DNA of 64,000 nt, taken from the NCBI RefSeq assembly GCF_002286735.1, contig NZ_NRTA01000023.1, positions 1 through 64,000 on the forward strand. The letters run 5' to 3'. Numbering within the stretch: position 1 is the first letter of the stretch; each line of letters begins with the position of its first letter. Made by a program: the position numbers and the translations under genes. Source of the DNA: Leptolyngbya sp. BC1307 (GTDB taxonomy: Bacteria; Cyanobacteriota; Cyanobacteriia; Phormidesmidales; Phormidesmidaceae). The notes beneath the pieces are model-generated. The model did not search any database, was not told the origin of the DNA, and saw only the letters and a list, made by a program, of their open reading frames with translations. Positions 1-9,104 of this stretch are shown piece after piece.

Positions 1-61
1 TCAACCAGTCTCGAACATTCCTTGCCCCTTGGGTATAGGGATGTTCGTTACTTTTAGCGTT

Positions 62-181
62 GGCTCCGCCTCTCCTATGGAGAATCGCATTTCGCACTTC
101 AAGAAAAACTTCGCACTGTCCAGTCATGAACAGAATCTCTTCAACTCCCTTCTCCAACGCGCATTCAAAGGCGACCTCTAA
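62..181 (+). pseudogene. C-terminal remnant of a type I restriction specificity subunit (HsdS)
   Basis: In the frame that ends with TAA at 179-181, the last residues read FNSLLQRAFKGDL. This is the characteristic closing helix of type I restriction-modification specificity subunits, which give the enzyme its DNA target. The frame is open back to base 2, but what precedes about base 62 does not look like HsdS and falls in a palindromic stretch of the kind dispersed in cyanobacterial genomes. It is therefore a truncated tail, or an hsdS broken by such a repeat. The MntA-HepT pair and an HsdR-like start follow on the same strand, which matches the common order hsdS, toxin-antitoxin, hsdR. The motif match is by eye. 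Confidence 0.45.
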
Positions 182-208
182 CCCATGCCAGCCCGAGACT
201 TCTACCAC

Positions 209-222
209 GCGATCGCGATCGC
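209..222. repeat. Two overlapping HIP1 octamers
   Basis: GCGATCGCGATCGC contains two GCGATCGC palindromes sharing two bases. HIP1 is the highly iterated palindrome of many cyanobacterial genomes and occurs dozens of times in this window, mostly singly and inside genes. Confidence 0.9.
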
Positions 223-284
223 AAAATTCGTCATCTCTAGACCCAACTGTTTGAAAATCACTAAAGCCCCTAAAATTTCCATAT

Positions 285-629
285 ATGCTTTCAATGTTGA
301 TTATGACAAAGCCATCTCAAGAAGTGCATAAAGCCGCACCGCAGCGCAGCCAAGTCTTAGAAGTGCTGCGCAAAATGAAGCCAGTGCTGAAAGAAAAATA
401 CGGCGTGACTCATCTAGGAATTTTCGGTTCAGTCGCACGAGACGAGGCCACAGCCCAAAGCGATGTAGATGTCGTTTTCGAGATAGAGCAGCCTAATCTA
501 TTCATCTCTGTAAATATCAAAGAAGACCTAGAAGCCGAGCTTAAGATCTCCGTTGACTTAGTGCGCTACCGAGAGCGAATGAATACTTATTTGAAAGCCA
601 GAATCGAAAAGGAAGCGGTGTATGTCTGA
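285..629 (+). CDS. mntA: MntA-like minimal nucleotidyltransferase antitoxin
   Basis: A 114-residue protein with the hallmark GSX10DXD of MNT-domain antitoxins: G48-S49, then ten residues, then D60-V61-D62. In this family MntA neutralises the partner HepT by adding AMP to a tyrosine of the toxin. Three in-frame ATGs (285, 294, 303) are possible starts and none has a clear ribosome site. The stop overlaps the next gene by 8 nt, so the pair is translationally coupled. All catalytic residues I can identify are present. The flanking type I restriction remnants suggest the pair arrived as part of an hsd operon. Confidence 0.85.
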   Translation: MLSMLIMTKPSQEVHKAAPQRSQVLEVLRKMKPVLKEKYGVTHLGIFGSVARDEATAQSDVDVVFEIEQPNLFISVNIKEDLEAELKISVDLVRYRERMNTYLKARIEKEAVYV

Positions 630-999
630 TCCATCCCTCATTCACGAAAAGCTGATTCAAATAGAAGAAGCGCTACAGCGCGTTAACCGACGCTTTTCTT
701 CCATAAAATCTCCGAGCGATTTCTTAGATAACGAAAGCGGAACAGATATGCTAGACGCCATTGGCATGATGCTGATTGCCATTGGCGAAAACCTGAAGAA
801 AATTGACTATGAAACGGATGGAGAACTGCTAAAACGCTACCCATCCGTCAATTGGCGCGGCGCAAAAGGAATGAGAGACATCCTTTCTCACCATTACTTT
901 GACCTTGACGCGAACGAAGTCTTTAATATTTGCCAAACAAATATTCCTGAGCTTGCAACCGTTATACGAACAATGATTGACGATATAGACGAAGGATAA
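622..999 (+). CDS. hepT: HepT-like ribonuclease toxin
   Basis: A 125-residue, mostly helical HEPN-family protein. The signature RX4HXY is present as RDILSHHY near residue 86; Arg and His form the RNase site and the Tyr is the AMPylation target of the cognate antitoxin. The length is normal for HepT and the frame is intact. Its start codon lies inside the mntA stop region, the standard antitoxin-first order. The pair probably acts in the cytoplasm as a type VII toxin-antitoxin module. Nothing suggests decay, unlike the restriction genes on either side. Confidence 0.87.
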   Translation: MSDPSLIHEKLIQIEEALQRVNRRFSSIKSPSDFLDNESGTDMLDAIGMMLIAIGENLKKIDYETDGELLKRYPSVNWRGAKGMRDILSHHYFDLDANEVFNICQTNIPELATVIRTMIDDIDEG

Positions 1000-1032
1000 A
1001 CCCACCACCGTCGAATATATATTCTTACTCCT

Positions 1033-1133
1033 ATGACAAACTTCACCTTCCTCCGCGATTCCCCCCCACCCTCTACTCTCACGCCACCAAAGCCGAAAGC
1101 CTCATCCACACTGCCCCGCGCGCCAGCGGCTTC
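1033..1133 (+). pseudogene. N-terminal remnant of a type I restriction subunit R (HsdR), frameshifted
   Basis: The start MTNFTFLRDSP resembles the first residues of HsdR proteins that begin with a DUF4145-type domain. After a run of seven C (1061-1067) the similarity continues in another frame as TLYSHATKAESLIHTAPRAS and meets TGA at 1134-1136. Loss of one C would explain the shift. The conserved continuation that should follow is absent. The original frame stays open to 1359 and encodes about 70 residues I do not recognise, running into the 3' end of the opposite-strand gene. I read this as a dead hsdR head beside an HsdS tail; no HsdM or motor domain is in the window. Confidence 0.45.
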
Positions 1134-1311
1134 TGAAGTGGACCCCAGCCTGCTCGAGTCGCCTCACACCGACACCCACACAGCAGGGCTAGACGGCGTA
1201 TTCAATAACGACGAAGCCAAGACAATCATCAACATCGTCCACTCATTCAATGCGTCGGTAGATACCAAATTTCCTTCAAGCGAGGCCGCCGTTAAAGCCC
1301 GCCTAGAGAGA

Positions 1312-2052
1312 TTATGTAAGGGTTTGCGCCAGCCAGCTGGTCAGTGGCCCGAGTGCTAAGGCAGGTAAAAAGGAAGCGACGTGGATTTTGCCCACGTCTA
1401 GCAGATTGATGCCCAAGCCCAAAATCATAATGCCGCCGATGCCAGTCACTAGCAAGATGCTCGGTGCGGTAGTTGGGTCGGGAATAGCTTGAGCCAATCC
1501 GCTCGCTAGAAGAGAAAGCCCGCCCTGATAGAGCAGTACCGGCAGCACTGAAAAGCCAACGCCAATGCCGTAGGTGCCCGTCAGCGCCACAGAAACCAGG
1601 CCATCCATCGTGCTCTTGACAACTAAAATGGTGCCATCTCCCAGTAGCCCATTGTTCAAGCTGCCCAAAATCGCCATCGGGCCAATACAAAATAGCAGGC
1701 TAGCGGCCACAAAGCCCTCGGTAAAGCGACTGCCGCCTCGAAATTTAGTCTTCAACCAATTCCCCAAATCAACCAGCCGCGCTTCTATTTGCCACCATTC
1801 GCCCAGCAGTCCACCAAAGACCAGGGAGAGCAAAGCCAAAATTACTCCCTCTACGCCACCAGCGCTTGCCTCTGAGAGGGCTTGAGCCATTGAGATACCG
1901 ATAAATATAGTCGTCAGCCCGACGGCCTGGGTAATCATGGTCTGCATTCTTGGCGATAGGCGATCGCGCAGCAAAAGTCCGCAGCCAGTACCCAGCAGCA
2001 CCAGCGCAATATTCACCCAGGTGCCGCTCGTCTTTGCCCAAAAAGTTAACAT
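1312..2052 (-). CDS. DUF554 family membrane protein (YdfK/YqgA-like)
   Basis: A 246-residue polytopic membrane protein with about six to seven hydrophobic segments and the Gly-rich pattern of the DUF554 family, including GLTTIFIGISMAQAL and LFCIGPMAILGSLNNGLLGD. The function of the family is not established; it is usually called a putative transporter. The ATG start lies 57 nt from the start of the divergent DUF362 gene, so the two may share a short promoter region. Full length, no defects. The 3' end abuts the restriction remnant. Confidence 0.8.
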   Translation of the reverse strand: MLTFWAKTSGTWVNIALVLLGTGCGLLLRDRLSPRMQTMITQAVGLTTIFIGISMAQALSEASAGGVEGVILALLSLVFGGLLGEWWQIEARLVDLGNWLKTKFRGGSRFTEGFVAASLLFCIGPMAILGSLNNGLLGDGTILVVKSTMDGLVSVALTGTYGIGVGFSVLPVLLYQGGLSLLASGLAQAIPDPTTAPSILLVTGIGGIMILGLGINLLDVGKIHVASFLPALALGPLTSWLAQTLT

Positions 2053-2109
2053 TGAGAGGTTCTTCGCATCGGGGTAATCTGCAAATTGAAAGCCATATCA
2101 GGAAATGCT

Positions 2110-3069
2110 ATGCCATCAGTCAGTTTGATTCGCGCAGAAACCTACGAGATTGAGGCGTTGCATCAGCATTTGGTCGCGCTGCTAGCACCGATGGGCGGCA
2201 TCGAGCATTTTGTAAAGCCAGGCGATCGCGTCCTGCTCAAACCCAACCTGCTCACCGGCGCTCGCCCCACCAAAGAATGCACAACCCGCTCTGAGATAGT
2301 GTACTGCGTTGCCAAGCTCGTGCAGGCCGCTGGCGGTAACCCTTTTTTAGGCGATAGTCCTGCTTTTGGCAGTGCTCGCGGCGTGGCCGAAGCCAACGGC
2401 CTGCTGGAATGGGCCAACAAAGCCGATCTGCCAATTGAAGAGATGCACGGCCAGCGCTACCCGATTGAAAGCGCAGAGTTTGACAACCTTTTGCTCTCTA
2501 GAGAGGCGATGGCCGCCGATGTGGTGATCAATTTGCCCAAGGTAAAATCTCACGTTCAGCTGACGGTGACGCTGGGGGTGAAAAATCTGTTTGGCTGCGT
2601 GCCCGGCAAGATGAAAGCCTGGTGGCATATGGAAGCCGGTAAAGACAGCGATCGCTTTGGCACCATGCTGGTAGAGACAGCGCGGGCGATCGCTCCCGAA
2701 CTAACCATCCTTGACGGCATTATCGGCCATGAAGGCAATGGGCCTAGCGGCGGCGAACCCAGAGCCTTAGGCGTATTAGCCGCCGCTGATAATGTATTTG
2801 CGCTAGACCGGGCGATGGTAGAAATTTTGGGCGTAGCCCCTGAGCGCATTCCAACGCTGGTGGCGTCGCAGCGGCTGGGCCTTTGTCCGCAGCTCTCAGC
2901 CATCGAATTTCCGCTGATGCAGCCTGCAGACCTGAAGATTGCAGACTGGCAGCTACCTGAGAAGATGATGCCGATAGACTTCGGTGCGCCGAGAGTGCTG
3001 CGTTCTACCTTTAAGCATTTGTACATCCGCTTTATCAAAGAGCCTATGGCCGCTTATGCCACTCGTTAG
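2110..3069 (+). CDS. DUF362 domain-containing protein
   Basis: A 319-residue soluble protein of the DUF362 family. Visible marks are GDRVLLKPNLL near residue 40, FLGDSPAFGS near 90, and the stretch VVINLPKVKSHVQLTVTLGV near 145-165 followed by KNLFGCVPG. The family is widespread, often sits in iron-sulfur proteins, and has no firmly assigned reaction; this copy lacks the 4Fe-4S cysteine clusters seen in ferredoxin-fused members. I chose ATG 2110 because AGGA at 2100-2103 is well placed; a TTG at 2086 would extend it by eight residues. Divergent from the DUF554 gene. Confidence 0.75.
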   Translation: MPSVSLIRAETYEIEALHQHLVALLAPMGGIEHFVKPGDRVLLKPNLLTGARPTKECTTRSEIVYCVAKLVQAAGGNPFLGDSPAFGSARGVAEANGLLEWANKADLPIEEMHGQRYPIESAEFDNLLLSREAMAADVVINLPKVKSHVQLTVTLGVKNLFGCVPGKMKAWWHMEAGKDSDRFGTMLVETARAIAPELTILDGIIGHEGNGPSGGEPRALGVLAAADNVFALDRAMVEILGVAPERIPTLVASQRLGLCPQLSAIEFPLMQPADLKIADWQLPEKMMPIDFGAPRVLRSTFKHLYIRFIKEPMAAYATR

Positions 3070-3096
3070 GGCGGTGATGAGAGCGATCTAACGAGT
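3061..3096 (+). other. Hairpin overlapping the DUF362 stop codon
   Basis: ACTCGTTAG at 3061-3069 pairs perfectly with CTAACGAGT at 3088-3096. The left arm contains the last codons and the TAG stop. There is no U-run, so it is more likely an mRNA-end stabiliser than a terminator. Confidence 0.5.
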
Positions 3097-3115
3097 GGCC
3101 GCTGCGTATTGGTGC

Positions 3116-3163
3116 AAAAAAGCATCGGCAAAGAGCGTACGGGGTCTCCTAGCCGATGCTTTT
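3116..3163. terminator. Bidirectional intrinsic terminator
   Basis: A 12-bp perfect inverted repeat, AAAAGCATCGGC (3118-3129) and GCCGATGCTTTT (3152-3163), gives a GC stem with a U-run on either strand. It lies between the convergent DUF362 gene and the Ala/Lys-rich gene and can serve both. Confidence 0.75.
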
Positions 3164-3214
3164 GACTTGTTACCGCTGGGCACATGGCTTAGCAGATGGC
3201 TGCTGAGCTGAGCG

Positions 3215-3775
3215 TTAGCCTCTTAAACGGGGGTTAACTTCTTTAGCCATGCCTTTAAAGGATGCGAAGCTTGGCCCCGGTCGGCGACGGCTGCCGTTAG
3301 CAGCCGGCATGAGGTAGTCAGTCGCGAAGTTGGTAGGGCTGTCGTCTACCGCATTGCCTTCGCTGTCGGTCTTTTTGCTAGCAGCGGCGATCGCACTCAC
3401 AATAATCTCTTCTGCCGAGCGCGGCTGAGATTGAGCCGATGGCTCTGGAGAATCCGATGCCGCGCCATTCTCAGACGACGCTGGCTGAGCTGACCTTTGA
3501 TCGGCCTCTTTATTGGCTGCCTTCTTCGCCTTGTTTTTGCCCTTATCGGCAGCGGCTCGGGCTTTGTCTGCTGTCTCGTCAGTGGCTGACTGCACCTTAC
3601 TGACAACCTCAGCAGAGACATCTTTGGCAGTCTCCACGGTCGCTTTTGCCGCTTTAGAGGCGGTTGATTTCAAATTTTTCACGCCTTTTTCAGCAGCGTC
3701 ATCAAGTTCTAGAAAATACTTTTCTTTACCGAGTCCTATCGTCTTACCAATCGTCTCGAATATCCCACCAATCAT
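3215..3775 (-). CDS. Ala/Lys-rich cyanobacterial protein of unknown function
   Basis: A 186-residue protein. The first 25 residues (MIGGIFETIGKTIGLGKEKY) could form an amphipathic membrane-contacting helix. Residues about 30-95 are Ala/Lys/Glu/Asp-rich and heptad-like, resembling late-embryogenesis or apolipoprotein-like helices (for example TVETAKDVSAEVVSKVQSAT). Then follows a Ser/Pro/Gln-rich linker and a basic C-terminal tail with FATDYLMPAANGSRRRPGPS. I believe this tail is conserved among cyanobacteria, but I cannot assign a function. It stands alone, convergent with DUF362. Confidence 0.6.
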   Translation of the reverse strand: MIGGIFETIGKTIGLGKEKYFLELDDAAEKGVKNLKSTASKAAKATVETAKDVSAEVVSKVQSATDETADKARAAADKGKNKAKKAANKEADQRSAQPASSENGAASDSPEPSAQSQPRSAEEIIVSAIAAASKKTDSEGNAVDDSPTNFATDYLMPAANGSRRRPGPSFASFKGMAKEVNPRLRG

Positions 3776-3940
3776 GGTAACTTTCCAGCTATGTTCTTTA
3801 AAACTATGGCAGGTTGCTGAGCAATACTTACCCTTAGGTAGTCCGCAACCTCTATGTCAATTATTGATTTTCGTTGCTTGGCAGCACAAGGAAGCGTTAC
3901 GTCTATTTACAAAAATTCTCGCTAGCGGGCGGTTAGCCAC

Positions 3941-3959
3941 TATAGCGTTGGTCACTTTG
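3941..3959. repeat. Copy 1 of a 19-bp dispersed repeat
   Basis: TATAGCGTTGGTCACTTTG is identical to 24433-24451. It lies between the Ala/Lys-rich gene and the clpC terminator, with no coding potential around it. Confidence 0.7.
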
Positions 3960-3965
3960 CCCACT

Positions 3966-4008
3966 AAAAAGGTGCCCTGAGATGTATAGATCTCAAGGGC
4001 ACCCGGTT
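3966..4008 (-). terminator. Intrinsic terminator of clpC
   Basis: GGTGCCCT-GAGAT at 3971-3983 pairs with ATCTCAAGGGCACC at 3990-4003, with a one-base bulge. Read on the minus strand, the hairpin is followed by a U-run, about 60 nt after the clpC stop. Confidence 0.75.
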
Positions 4009-4064
4009 TTGACTGGTTTTGACTGTGCTTTACAGGCTGACCACATGGCCAGCCAATCGGCCAG

Positions 4065-6542
4065 TTAGTCAGCCGCTGAAATCAGCTCTCGCTTCTCTGA
4101 AATGGATGAAGTCACGACAATCTTGCCATCTTCACCGACATCGACGACGGCTGTACTGCCGTCTTTAATGCGACCCGAGAGGATCTCTTCAGCCAGGCTG
4201 TCTTCCAGCAGTCGCATGATTGCGCGGCGTAGCGGTCTAGCGCCGTAACTGGGGTTATAGCCCTCTTCGACCAGTCGATCTTTGAACTTCTCAGTCACCT
4301 CCAGCCTAATGCCCTGCTCTTCTAAGCGGACGAAGACCTCTTTGAGCAAGATGACAGAGATTTCTTTGACTTCGTCCTTGGTGAGCTGACGGAAGACGAT
4401 AATCTCGTCGAGCCGGTTTAAGAACTCTGGGCGGAAGTATTGCTTGAGTTCTTCGTTGACCAGGGAGCGAATCCGGTTGTACTGCGACTCTGCCTGGTCG
4501 GCCTCTAGCTCAAAGCCCAGACCGCCGCCACCTTTTTCGATGACTTTGGAGCCAATGTTAGAGGTGAGAATCAGCAGCGTGTTTTTAAAGTCTACTGTGC
4601 GGCCCTTAGCGTCGGTCAGACGACCGTCTTCTAAGATTTGCAGCAGCATGTTAAACACGTCGGGGTGAGCCTTCTCAATCTCGTCGAAGAGAACGACAGT
4701 GTATGGACGACGACGCACTGCTTCAGTGAGCTGACCACCCTCGTTATAGCCAACGTAGCCCGGCGGCGAACCAATCAGCTTAGAGACCGTGTGGCGCTCC
4801 ATAAATTCGGACATGTCGAGGCGAATCATCGCTTCTTCTGCGCCGAAGAAGTAAGCCGCCAGCGACTTGGCTAGCTCAGTTTTACCGACACCCGTGGGGC
4901 CAGAGAAGACAAAGCTGGCAATCGGTCGGTTGGGGTTTTTAAGACCCACACGCGCTCGGCGAATAGCCTTAGAGATGGCTCTGACGGCTTCGTCTTGACC
5001 AATCAGGCGCTGGTGGAGCACATCTTCCATGTGCAGCAGCTTTTCAGTCTCGCTCTCAGTGAGCTTCTGTACTGGTACGCCCGTCCAAGAGGCGACAATG
5101 TGGGCGATGTCCTCTTCAGTTACCTCAGGCGAGGTTTCTTTAGGATTTTCTTCGTCTTCGGTCTTTTTGTTTTGAGCGATCGCCCGGATCTCAGACTTGA
5201 TTTCCATTTCGCGATCACGCAGCTCTCCGGCCTGGTCAAAGTCCTGAGAGCGCACGGCGTTGTCTTTGTCTTTGAGCACTTGGCGCAGCTCTTTGTCTAG
5301 CTCTTTAGCCGCCGGGGGCAGCTGAGAGTTGAGCAGGCGCACCCGCGAACCGGCTTCGTCGATCAGGTCAATTGCCTTATCGGGTAAGAATCGGTCAGCG
5401 ATATAGCGATCAGAAAGCTTGGCAGCGGCCTCTAAAGACTCGTCTAAAATCTTTAGCTTGTGGTGCTGCTCGTAGCGATCGCGCAATCCGTGAAGAATCT
5501 CAATCGTCTCATCAACGCTGGGTTCACCTACCATCACTGGCTGGAAGCGGCGCTCTAGAGCAGCATCTCGCTCAATGTGCTTGCGGTACTCATCGAGCGT
5601 GGTTGCGCCGATGCACTGCAACTCACCGCGAGCGAGGGCAGGCTTGAGAATGTTGGCCGCGTCGATTGCGCCTTCAGCCGCACCTGCACCAATCAGCGTA
5701 TGCACTTCGTCAATCACCAGGATTACATTCCCAGCGGAACGAATCTCATCCATGATTTTCTTCAGGCGCTCTTCAAATTCGCCGCGATATTTGGTACCGG
5801 CTACTAATAGACCGATATCAAGCGTAACGACGCGCTTATCTTCAAGAATATCGGGAATGTCGCCATTGCCGATGCGCTGAGCTAGCCCTTCAGCTAAAGC
5901 GGTTTTACCCACGCCGGGTTCACCGATCAACACGGGGTTATTTTTAGTACGCCTGCCCAAAATTTGGATGACGCGCTCAATTTCTTTCTGACGGCCTACG
6001 ACCGGGTCGAGCTTGCCGTCAATGGCCATCTGAGTCAGGTTGGAGCCAAACTCGTCTAGCGTTGGCGTCTTAGTGCGGCCCTGTCCGCTGCTGCTAGAAA
6101 CTTCGGCAGTTTCTCCCAACATGCGAATGACCTGAGTGCGTACCTTAGAAAGATCGACGCCTAGATTTTCGAGGACGCGGGCAGCAACGCCTTCGCCTTC
6201 GCGGATGAGACCTAGCAGTAAGTGCTCTGTGCCAATGTAGTTGTGCCCAAGCTGACGGGCTTCCTCAAGCGATAGCTCAAGAACGCGCTTAGCCCGGGGG
6301 GTAAATGGGATCTCAACGGCGACAAAGCCAGAGCCACGGCCAATGATTTTTTCGACTTCAATCCGAGCGTCTTTTAAGTTGACCCCCATGGATTTCAGTA
6401 CTTTGGCGGCGACTCCGGTCCCTTCTCCGATCAATCCTAGAAGAATTTGCTCTGTACCCACAAAGTTGTGACCGAGGCGGCGGGCCTCTTCTTGGGCGAG
6501 CATAATGACCTTAATGGCCTTTTCTGTAAAGCGTTCAAACAT
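4065..6542 (-). CDS. clpC: ATP-dependent Clp protease ATP-binding subunit ClpC
   Basis: An 825-residue class I Clp/Hsp100 unfoldase that feeds substrates to ClpP/ClpR in the cytoplasm; in cyanobacteria and plastids it is the main essential Clp chaperone. Domains: double N-repeat (about 1-145, with two LGHNxxGTExxLLGL motifs), first AAA+ with GEPGVGKT near 208, a UVR-type coiled middle region near 425-455 (the ClpC mark that separates it from ClpB), second AAA+ with GPTGVGKT near 555, and a ClpP-docking C-terminal domain. Full length. Monocistronic, with its own terminator and 278 nt of upstream non-coding DNA that must hold its promoter. Confidence 0.97.
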   Translation of the reverse strand: MFERFTEKAIKVIMLAQEEARRLGHNFVGTEQILLGLIGEGTGVAAKVLKSMGVNLKDARIEVEKIIGRGSGFVAVEIPFTPRAKRVLELSLEEARQLGHNYIGTEHLLLGLIREGEGVAARVLENLGVDLSKVRTQVIRMLGETAEVSSSSGQGRTKTPTLDEFGSNLTQMAIDGKLDPVVGRQKEIERVIQILGRRTKNNPVLIGEPGVGKTALAEGLAQRIGNGDIPDILEDKRVVTLDIGLLVAGTKYRGEFEERLKKIMDEIRSAGNVILVIDEVHTLIGAGAAEGAIDAANILKPALARGELQCIGATTLDEYRKHIERDAALERRFQPVMVGEPSVDETIEILHGLRDRYEQHHKLKILDESLEAAAKLSDRYIADRFLPDKAIDLIDEAGSRVRLLNSQLPPAAKELDKELRQVLKDKDNAVRSQDFDQAGELRDREMEIKSEIRAIAQNKKTEDEENPKETSPEVTEEDIAHIVASWTGVPVQKLTESETEKLLHMEDVLHQRLIGQDEAVRAISKAIRRARVGLKNPNRPIASFVFSGPTGVGKTELAKSLAAYFFGAEEAMIRLDMSEFMERHTVSKLIGSPPGYVGYNEGGQLTEAVRRRPYTVVLFDEIEKAHPDVFNMLLQILEDGRLTDAKGRTVDFKNTLLILTSNIGSKVIEKGGGGLGFELEADQAESQYNRIRSLVNEELKQYFRPEFLNRLDEIIVFRQLTKDEVKEISVILLKEVFVRLEEQGIRLEVTEKFKDRLVEEGYNPSYGARPLRRAIMRLLEDSLAEEILSGRIKDGSTAVVDVGEDGKIVVTSSISEKRELISAAD

Positions 6543-6820
6543 GGCGGTATTCCATCACCTGCTGCTGGCTGGTTAGGCTGATTCTAGCACAGCAAAATTT
6601 CAGAGGACGGTGGCGGTATTCACTACCCTCAGAGGAAACTGCCTTTTTAGCAGATAAAAAATCTATTTTGAGCCGACGTTAGGAAGCGGCTGATTGGAGA
6701 TGCACAAAGTGCTATTTCAGGCGGTAACGGTTTGAACAAGTTTTTCTTAAATTCAGTGTCGGTCAGACCTGGAGATCGAAGATTTTTGAAAATACTTAAA
6801 GCTTTTACGGTGGAAAGTTT

Positions 6821-7453
6821 CTATGTCAGGAAGCCTGATGTTAGGAAGACGTGCTGGTTTGCGCTGAGGTGAGCGATCGCCTCTTGCTGGTACCGCCTGA
6901 TTTGGGCCAGACAGTCCTCACTTTGCAGTCCGCTGCACCATAGAATCTGAGCATTTTCGCCATCGGCGTAATAGCGCTTGCGCTCTCCGGCTATTTGAAA
7001 GCCAAATTTTTGATAGAGGCTGAGGGCGCTCTGATTGGAGGCCCGCACTTCTAAGGTGGCGCGGGTTAGCCCCCGGTGATAGCCGCACAGCAGCAGATCA
7101 CACAGCAGCAGCTGGCCCAGCTTTTGGCCCTGGTTGGCCGGTTCTATCACCAGCGTCGTAATATGCGCCTCCTCTAAAATGGCCCACAGACAGCCAACGC
7201 CAATGAGGGCAAGCGACGATGATGTTTTGATGTCTTGACTGGCTAGCTCATGGGCGGCCAGATCAGCGGGTCTCGGGCGAGTCAAATCAGCAGCATTGGC
7301 CGAACTGACCAGCACCTGCAGATCGCTGTGAGGACTGTCGAGTTCTCGCTGATAGCCTGAGCGCGTCCACAATCCGCCCAGGCAGCGCTGATCGAGCGCC
7401 AGGACGGCGGGCAGATCGGCTTCTATCAGCGGTAGGCAGGTAAAAAAAGGCAA
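6821..7453 (-). CDS. rimI: RimI-like ribosomal protein S18 alanine N-acetyltransferase
   Basis: A GNAT-fold protein, 210 residues, with the acetyl-CoA loop NQGQKLGQLLL near 130 and the C-terminal NQSALSLYQKFGFQIAGERK (beta6/beta7 of RimI). An insertion rich in Ala/Ser/Arg (about 50-85) separates beta2 from beta3 and makes it longer than the roughly 150-residue E. coli enzyme. The start appears to be TTG at 7453; no ATG is available in the open frame. Divergent from lysA, 97 nt apart. RimI or a related N-acetyltransferase is the most likely role; the substrate is inferred. Confidence 0.75.
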   Translation of the reverse strand: MPFFTCLPLIEADLPAVLALDQRCLGGLWTRSGYQRELDSPHSDLQVLVSSANAADLTRPRPADLAAHELASQDIKTSSSLALIGVGCLWAILEEAHITTLVIEPANQGQKLGQLLLCDLLLCGYHRGLTRATLEVRASNQSALSLYQKFGFQIAGERKRYYADGENAQILWCSGLQSEDCLAQIRRYQQEAIAHLSANQHVFLTSGFLT

Positions 7454-7550
7454 TAGACTGGCTCCCAGAGTATGGCCCAGAAGCTGACGCGCACAGGTCG
7501 GCCAAAATTGTACACTGATTAACTAAAGTCTATTTACCTTTCGCCCCGCT

Positions 7551-8978
7551 ATGGTCTCCACTATCTCAGCTACGCCTGAAAGCTCTCGTCACCCGGCGTC
7601 AGGTCGGCAGGAGTCTAGCCGACAATACCTGGCTGACCCGACCACTGCTTCTCCCAACCAGCGTCTGCTGCCGCTGAGCGCAGATGTGAACGACGACGAT
7701 CATCTGACGGTGGGCGGCTGCGATGTGGTGGCGCTGGTCGAAACCTTTGGTTCGCCGCTCTATATTTTAGATGAGCACACGCTGAGGACGGCCTGCCGTC
7801 AATATAAGGAATCGTTTGCGCGGCACTATCCAGACGAATCGCTGATTGTTTACGCATCTAAGGCTTGGAGCTGTTTGGCCGTGTGTGCGATCGCCACCCA
7901 AGAAGGCATTGCCATTGACGTGGTCTCAGGCGGTGAATTGCAAACCGCGATAGAGGCTGGAGCCCAACCCGAAAATCTCTACTTTCACGGCAATAATAAG
8001 TCTCTAGACGAACTCACTCTGGGTTTAGCGGCAGGTGCGCACATCGTTGTCGATAACTGGCATGAGCTAAAGTCGCTCGACCAGCTCGCACAGCAAACGG
8101 GCAAAGCAGCCACCCTTTTACTGCGGCTCACTCCTGGCATTGAGTGCCACACGCACGAATACATTCGCACCGGCCACATTGACAGCAAGTTTGGCTTTGA
8201 TCCCGACCAGCTAGAGGAAGTGTTTGCCTTTATCGCTGAGCGGAAAGCAAGCCTGCGCTGCGTTGGTCTGCACGCTCACATTGGCTCACAGATTTTTGAG
8301 CTGCAGCCTCATCACGACCTGGCTGACGTGATGGCAGGCTGGTTCCAAACGGCTAACCGCTATGGCCTGCCGATTGAGCAGCTAGACATTGGCGGCGGCT
8401 TGGGCATTCGCTATACCGAGTCGGACGATCCGCCCAGTATTGACCAGTGGGCTAAGACCGTTTGCGAAAGCGTGGTGACGGCTTGTCAGGCGCGCGACTT
8501 GCCGCTGCCAAAGCTGCTGTGTGAGCCAGGGCGATCGCTGATCGGTTCTGCCTGCGTTACGGCCTACACCGTGGGCGGACAAAAAACGGTGCCGGGCATC
8601 CGTAACTACGTTGCTGTCGATGGCGGCATGTCCGACAATCCGCGCCCGATCACCTATCAGTCGGTGTATCGCATTTTGGCCGCTAGCCAGATGTCTGCGC
8701 CCCTGAGCGAAACAGTTACCGTCGCCGGTAAGCATTGCGAATCGGGCGATGTGGTGATTGAGTCGGCCAGTCTGCCGCCGCTAACGGCTGGAGAAGTGCT
8801 GGTGGTGCCTGCGACCGGCGCATATAACTACAGCATGGCCTCTAACTACAACCGGGTGCCCCGGCCTGCTGCCGTTTTGGTCAATCAGGGTGAGGCCGCG
8901 CTGATTTTACGCCGGGAGACCTATGCCGACCTAGTGCGGCAAGACTGCTTGCCCGAGTCGCTGCAGCCTGCGCGATAA
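7551..8978 (+). CDS. lysA: Diaminopimelate decarboxylase
   Basis: A PLP enzyme converting meso-diaminopimelate to L-lysine, the last step of lysine synthesis; 475 residues. Marks: YASKAWSC with the PLP lysine near 103, HAHIGSQ near 242, the phosphate loop GGGLG near 285, EPGRSLIG near 325, VDGGMSDNPRP near 355 and GKHCESGDV near 395. The first 55 residues are a Ser/Pro-rich extension with no clear role. First gene of a likely lysA-cdaA-uppS run; meso-DAP is also the cross-linking residue of peptidoglycan, so the neighbours fit a wall theme. Confidence 0.95.
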   Translation: MVSTISATPESSRHPASGRQESSRQYLADPTTASPNQRLLPLSADVNDDDHLTVGGCDVVALVETFGSPLYILDEHTLRTACRQYKESFARHYPDESLIVYASKAWSCLAVCAIATQEGIAIDVVSGGELQTAIEAGAQPENLYFHGNNKSLDELTLGLAAGAHIVVDNWHELKSLDQLAQQTGKAATLLLRLTPGIECHTHEYIRTGHIDSKFGFDPDQLEEVFAFIAERKASLRCVGLHAHIGSQIFELQPHHDLADVMAGWFQTANRYGLPIEQLDIGGGLGIRYTESDDPPSIDQWAKTVCESVVTACQARDLPLPKLLCEPGRSLIGSACVTAYTVGGQKTVPGIRNYVAVDGGMSDNPRPITYQSVYRILAASQMSAPLSETVTVAGKHCESGDVVIESASLPPLTAGEVLVVPATGAYNYSMASNYNRVPRPAAVLVNQGEAALILRRETYADLVRQDCLPESLQPAR

Positions 8979-9104
8979 GGAATTTTGCCAGCGGGGCAGC
9001 CGCCGCCCTGTGGGAAGATGCTTGAAACAGTTGAGGCAGTCAACGGCAGTTGACGGCGCTGGCGCGGTGCTTAAATGGCGATAACGGTGAAACAGGTCTG
9101 ACTC

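Noticed and set aside
60-254. 64-codon open frame
   Set aside because: Its translation has no family character and it overlaps the HsdS-like reading in another frame, which fits better.
3513-3980. 155-codon plus-strand frame opposite the Ala/Lys-rich gene
   Set aside because: It is the antisense shadow of the Ala/Lys-rich gene; it has a Ser/Leu/Ala composition typical of such shadows.
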